DNA of 64,000 nucleotides. Origin: Moesziomyces globuligerus. Taxonomy: Eukaryota > Basidiomycota > Ustilaginomycetes > Ustilaginales > Ustilaginaceae. The notes under the pieces were generated by a model. It worked only from the letters and a program-made list of their open reading frames with translations, ran no database searches and was not told where the DNA came from. The first letter of the stretch is position 1. Every line of letters begins with the position of its first letter. Shown in pieces: positions 59,657-64,000 of the stretch. Where the stretch lies: the NCBI GenBank assembly GCA_030849465.1, contig JARVLF010000003.1, positions 434,001 through 498,000 of the forward strand, given 5' to 3'. The position numbers and the translations under genes were made by a program.

Positions 59657-62038
59657 CTATTCCATGCTCGTCATCTGGGCCACGACCTCGGGGCACTCTG
59701 GCCTGGTCAGGTTGGCGCCCAACACACCACCGAGCCAGATGGCCACGCCGTTGGTCCAGCCGAACCCGACCTGGGTCTTGTACTCGCCGCCGCCGCCGGC
59801 GGCATTGACATCCGAGGCGTTGAACTTTTCAAACATGTTGCCGATGGCCGTCGAGGCGTTGAATCCGTTGGCGTTGAGCACGTCGTCCGGTACGGGGCTG
59901 AACCTCTCGTCGGTCGTGTTGAGCTTTCCACCGGTGGCCCTCCACGAGCAGAGCGCCGAAGCGACGTATCGGTTGGCGAGCTCGCGCACCAGCTCGTCCC
60001 TCCAGCTCTCGCCCGTCGTCGTGTTGCCGACGTTGAGGATCGGATTGAGCTCCTGCTCGGGGTTGTTCGGGTCGGTCGCACCCGCCTGCGTCTCGTTGAT
60101 CATGCTACCCGGCTGGTACTCGATCGGCTGAACGGGCAGGCTGTCCTCCGACTGGCCGAGCTGGTTGGTGCCGTTGACCATGGGGATGAGCGCAAACGTG
60201 CCGTTCTCCGCCGGCAGCTGCGGACCCATGGAGAGCGAGTCGGGCAGGTTGCGCAGCGCCTCGAGCGCAATGTACGTGTGCGGGGGCCAGGCGTTGGCAA
60301 AGTCCCACTGCTGACCCGTCGTGACGAGCGAGGCAGGCACCGTGCCGTTGAACCTGTCAATCAGGTAGCGCAGGCCCGAGAACACACCCTGCAGATTCTG
60401 CCTTCGCTGGTCCAGCCCGATGGTCTCGTTGACAAACTCCTGCGGCAGGATCTGGGCCCAGAGCGGGAAGAATCCGGCGGGCGTGTAGAACGGCGCCCTC
60501 TCGCCACTCGTCACGTTAAAGTCGTAGAAGAACTTGCGGCTCGGGTCCCAGAAGACATCGAGCACGGCCTGCTTGCGCTTCTGCGCCTGCTGCGCCCAGT
60601 AGTTGGCGCGCGTCGCATTGGCCTGCGTGCCGTTGCCCTCGACCTTGTAGAACGCCGAGAGCTTCTGCTCGCAGGCAAACAGGATCGCGTTCAGATCCAC
60701 GGGCAGCTGCTCGGCCGTGTTGAGGAACCTCTGCGCCGGAATCGTGTCGGTGAGATTGATCGTAGGGCGCTTCGACCACCTTGCTGCCGAGTAATCGCTG
60801 CCGCTCTCGGCACCGGACGCAAGGTCCGAGTACAGCTGAGCCTTCTGCGTCTCGTTGAGTTCGAGGCCCGACTCGGCCGCATCTTCGACCGTCTTGTAGT
60901 CTTCCAGGTAGCTCTCGGGACGCGGACCGGAGGTGTCGACCTTGTAGTGCGTGATGTTGTGCGTGTTGTTGGTAAAGGGCGAGGTGAACTCGATGGTGCG
61001 GTTGTTGGCCCAGTACTCCATCTCGCGCTCGAGCAGCGGGAGGAAGCGCTGCAGCACCGACGTGTCGTTGTACGCCTGGATGTACCTGTCGATCATCAGC
61101 GTGAAGAAGGGCGGCTGGGACCGGTTCTCGTAGTAGACGCGGTTGCCGTTGGGGATAAAGCCGAGCCTGTCGATCAGGTCGCCAAAGTTCTCGAGGATCG
61201 CCTTGACGACCGACTGGAGCTGCGACGTGATCAAGCCCTCGATGACGAAAAACGTGTCCCAGTAGTAGAGCTCTCGGAACCTGCCGCCGGGCACGACAAA
61301 GACGCGGCTCTCGTTGAAGGGGATGAACGAGCTGACGCAGCCGTCGCACTGGACACCGGACGGGCTGGATGAGTTGGTGGTGCGGGCGAGGAGCTCCCAG
61401 TACGAGTGGACCTGCTTGAGCCAGTCGCGCACGACCTCGTCCTCGACGCCCTGGAGGAAGTCGGGCTCCTCGACAAACTCCTCGCCCAGATCGGCAGGCA
61501 CGAGCTCGACCCCCTCGGCGACAAAGTTTTCGTCGACAAAGCGGACGATCTCGTCGTAGGTGATGTTGCTCGTGTTGCCACCGCCGAGCTGGTTGAAGTT
61601 GTCGAGCACCTCGCTCTCGGGTCGCGAGGTGGCCTTGTCGACAAACGTCTTGCTGTCCTCAAAGATGCCTGCGAGCTGCACCGCCTGCAGCAGCGGTCCA
61701 GGGCAGTAGATGGGCGAGGTGCACAGCTCCTGCTTGGGTGGCAGAGGTCCCGAGGGGATCAGCGCCGAGGGCGTCGTCGTCGCCGAGGGCACAGCCGCAG
61801 GCGGCTTCTGCGTCAGCGGGTTGACCGACGAGCTCGAGCCGGCTGCACTCGAGCTTGCTGTGCCGCTCGAAGTGGCGGGCGCAGACGAGGCGGCGCTGGA
61901 CGACACCGAGTTGGTCGCCGATGAGGCGGAGCTCGAGCCGGTCACGGAGGCGGAGGAGGTGGACGAGACATCTTGAGCGGCCACAGCGGCCACAGCTGGC
62001 AGCAGCACGGCCAGCGTCTTGAGACCTGGAAGCCGCAT
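59657..62038 (-). CDS. Secreted GH37 trehalase
   Basis: 793 residues from the ATG at 62038 (MRLPGLKTLAVLLPAVAAVA), a signal peptide cleaved near AAQ. A Ser/Ala/Thr-rich, probably O-glycosylated stalk (about 25-75) follows, then a GH37 (alpha/alpha)6 catalytic domain. Signature 1 is PGGRFRELYYWDTFF near residue 250 and signature 2 is QWDFANAWPP near 575. More than fifteen N-glycosylation sequons fit an extracellular or cell-wall enzyme. It hydrolyses trehalose to two glucose. The extracellular form and stalk resemble acid-type surface trehalases more than the cytosolic neutral enzyme. Confidence 0.95.
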   Translation of the reverse strand: MRLPGLKTLAVLLPAVAAVAAQDVSSTSSASVTGSSSASSATNSVSSSAASSAPATSSGTASSSAAGSSSSVNPLTQKPPAAVPSATTTPSALIPSGPLPPKQELCTSPIYCPGPLLQAVQLAGIFEDSKTFVDKATSRPESEVLDNFNQLGGGNTSNITYDEIVRFVDENFVAEGVELVPADLGEEFVEEPDFLQGVEDEVVRDWLKQVHSYWELLARTTNSSSPSGVQCDGCVSSFIPFNESRVFVVPGGRFRELYYWDTFFVIEGLITSQLQSVVKAILENFGDLIDRLGFIPNGNRVYYENRSQPPFFTLMIDRYIQAYNDTSVLQRFLPLLEREMEYWANNRTIEFTSPFTNNTHNITHYKVDTSGPRPESYLEDYKTVEDAAESGLELNETQKAQLYSDLASGAESGSDYSAARWSKRPTINLTDTIPAQRFLNTAEQLPVDLNAILFACEQKLSAFYKVEGNGTQANATRANYWAQQAQKRKQAVLDVFWDPSRKFFYDFNVTSGERAPFYTPAGFFPLWAQILPQEFVNETIGLDQRRQNLQGVFSGLRYLIDRFNGTVPASLVTTGQQWDFANAWPPHTYIALEALRNLPDSLSMGPQLPAENGTFALIPMVNGTNQLGQSEDSLPVQPIEYQPGSMINETQAGATDPNNPEQELNPILNVGNTTTGESWRDELVRELANRYVASALCSWRATGGKLNTTDERFSPVPDDVLNANGFNASTAIGNMFEKFNASDVNAAGGGGEYKTQVGFGWTNGVAIWLGGVLGANLTRPECPEVVAQMTSME

Positions 62039-64000
62039 GTTGTCGAAAAGATGCAAGAAGATTCAGGGATAGCTTTCAGGACAACACACAAACGATTGGA
62101 GGCTGAACTATATATGTGGCCGCATCATCGTGGACATCCGAATGCGAGCCAAGGGCGAGGTACAGCAGCGGATGAGTGGACGAGTCAAGCACGTGTGATG
62201 CTATTTCTGCCACACGGCTGTAGCCCGATTTCGCAGCGTTACAGTATGGAAGAGCGGGGCAAAGGCGTGGGGGCCCGGCGACTTTGTTTGTTCAGGAAGC
62301 AGCTGCCAAGCCCAGCGGCCAGAAGGGGCAACGTCACTGTCGCATGTGGAGCATCTGGTGCGAGGTCACCATGTCTCAGACGGCCCAAATTTTTTCCTTC
62401 GCGGGGACGCTTTCATGCGGGCAGAAGCCAAGCAGCCTTCTATGGCCCGCGCAACCTTGGTGCGGGCCTCCACGGCGGTCGTACCGGTCAGCAGCTGCAC
62501 GTCGAGACCAGGCACATCCGGCTTGCACCGCCGTAGCTTCTTGAGCTGCTGGAATGTGCAATTGGGCAAGGGAGCATGGGGAGGGTGGGAGGGGAAGATT
62601 CTCGGTCGAATTGCGTGTTCGGATGGCGAGTAGAGCTCGGCTGGGAGGGGCCACGAGCTGTGCAACGGCCGAAGCGGGGTTGGGCGAGCGGGTCGACATG
62701 AACGGTGTGGGCAAGCGAGGTATCTGCATGGCTGGCGATGCGTGGGTTGGCTGGCGAGCGTTCCTGGCCACGATCTGCTGGTGTGCAAGAGCACGTTGGT
62801 GCCGACCGTGCTCGGTTAGCCATGTCGAGTTGGTGAACCGCCAGCAACGTACGCGATCGTCGGGGCAAGCACGAGCGTATGAGCGGTCACAGTCTCGTGT
62901 GGCAGGGCAAGATCGCATCACGAGGGCGAGTGGAGCTCTAATCGTACGCCATGTTTGCGGCGTGTGATTAAGACTCGCCGTGTGACGGCACTGAGCGGGT
63001 GTCGGATGCGGATTTCGAGCTCCGCAACGTGCCAGCTGAGGTCTCGTGGGTCTCGCGTCGCTCGTCGTCATTGTCGCCCTCCTACGACTGCCCGAGACTG
63101 AGCCATCGCAAAGCCTGTCGACGGTCCATGGCTACTCAAGCCGGCCGACAGGCAAAGCTAGGAGGACTGTGGAAGGCCGTAGCACAGCGTAAAATGGAGT
63201 GGCCGGTAGTTATGTCCAGCCTTGAGGCGTGCATGCTGCTTGGCGCCGAGAGTTTCGAGGTGGGAGGAACGGTTGTCAAGGGCCATGGCGAAGGACTCGC
63301 TTCTTGCGCCGTGACGTCGGCGTGCGTTTCGGCCTCTTGACTGGGGAAAACATGGCGAGCCGATCGCCGATGCAGGCTCGCAATGCCAAAAGGCAGAGAT
63401 CCGATCCGTGCTTTGTGCGGAGATGTTAAGACGCAGTCAGGGGTTGTGCATGTCCAGAGCCATCGCTCGGAAAGGCCCGCCGCTGATCCGCGGATGCACG
63501 GCTCTGCAAGTCGCATGGTGGTTTGATCGGCAAATCCTGTTCTGAACCAGGATGCGGCTTGTGGCGCAGGTACCGAAGGGCGGCGGCGTGAGTGAGCAGC
63601 TGATGGCGGTACCGATCGACACGAACGGCACGATGATCAGTGACGTGGGCGGCGGGACGAAACGACGACGACGACGATGGGCGCTTGCTCCATGGACGAG
63701 GAGGCGGAGGGGCTGAGCGCGGAGAGGTGCGCGCGGGTTGGTGGGGACCAGTTGGGGACCGGTTGGGATTTGCCGGGAGATGGACCAGGCGGCAACGGCC
63801 GAAGCTGGCGAGCTCGCGAAATTGAAATTTGCTGGATGGTGCCGCCTTTCGGAGATGAGCCGCGCTCTGACACACGCCGCCTGACACGCTGTTGACTGGC
63901 CGACTGACGGTTTTACAGGCGCCTCCCACCCATCCAGACCCACACGCACACATGGGCGAGCTGAGAAGCCATGCCCCCACCTGCGCCGATGCGTCAACAG
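62039..64000. other. Trehalase promoter and 1.9 kb with no supported gene
   Basis: Long minus frames (62376-63071, 63426-63997) start at non-ATG codons and have no family motif. A minus frame at 62366-62551 shows moderate GC3 bias, but so does the overlapping plus frame. No transposon ends, tRNA or repeats were recognised. Confidence 0.4.
62109..62114 (-). promoter_or_regulatory. TATA box of the trehalase gene
   Basis: TATATA (CATATATAG on the minus strand), about 71 bp before the ATG at 62038. Confidence 0.5.

Noticed and set aside
62366..62551. Possible exon on the minus strand (QLKKLRRCKPDVPGL..) with an upstream ATG-led frame at about 62700
   Set aside because: GC3 is high, but so it is in the overlapping plus frame. 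The two minus segments are in different frames and no consensus donor joins them.
1..64000. CRISPR arrays, bacterial operons, riboswitches, phage or integrase sites
   Set aside because: No spaced direct-repeat arrays or prokaryotic gene packing. All evidence is for a fungal nuclear chromosome.

Overview
The window reads as nuclear chromosome of a smut-type basidiomycete fungus (Ustilaginomycotina, the Ustilago/Sporisorium/Moesziomyces group). The basis is high-GC coding sequence with strong GC3 bias, mostly intronless genes with a few short GT-AG introns, TATA boxes 50-100 bp upstream of many starts, and the gene content: a HapX-like bZIP with fungal CCAAT-complex-binding and cysteine motifs, an NHA1-type Na+/H+ antiporter, a Zn2Cys6 regulator, a peroxisomal acyl-CoA oxidase and short secreted proteins. 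I cannot fix the species from sequence alone.

Layout. 1-6 kb: the tail of an unknown gene, a serine-rich protein of unknown function, then a HapX-like iron regulator behind a 2.6 kb upstream region with GATA and CCAAT motifs. 6.2-16 kb: a gene-sparse island with four small secreted proteins, all on the minus strand and all cysteine-free after signal cleavage. It also holds an intact Tc1/mariner-type DNA transposon (115-bp terminal inverted repeats, TA target duplication, DD34E transposase), two degenerate copies of a Myb/SANT-like gene of which one is interrupted by the transposon, a gene fragment and a cytochrome P450. 16-31 kb: housekeeping and transport genes, namely an HPP membrane protein, a GNAT acetyltransferase, a low-complexity protein, a chromate-transporter-family protein with an apparent 5-nt micro-exon, a Na+/H+ antiporter, the proteasome chaperone PSMD9/Nas2, a YheT-type alpha/beta hydrolase and the SWR1-complex zinc-finger protein Vps71/ZNHIT1.

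31-37 kb: a near-perfect 65-bp inverted repeat, a secreted GH42 beta-galactosidase and an MFS sugar transporter, the last two a plausible galactoside-use pair. 37-40.7 kb is nearly gene-free, apart from a candidate 44-codon ORF. 40.7-48.6 kb: a SAM methyltransferase, a type II membrane glycosyltransferase and a 1071-aa fusion of a degenerate acyl-CoA-synthetase-like region to a six-hairpin (GH88/GH105-like) glycosidase with a tail that looks like a GPI signal. 48.9-62 kb: a Zn2Cys6 transcription factor, a peroxisomal acyl-CoA oxidase (C-terminal SKL), a non-secreted gamma-glutamyltransferase, polynucleotide kinase/phosphatase and a secreted GH37 trehalase. The last 2 kb holds no gene I can support.

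The best second looks are the 5-nt micro-exon, the pseudo-synthetase/glycosidase fusion, the 65-bp hairpin between the beta-galactosidase and vps71, the secreted-protein/transposon island, and the paired Myb/SANT pseudogene copies. Start codons were placed at ATG. Splice sites were read by eye from GT-AG consensus and family conservation, not from transcript data.
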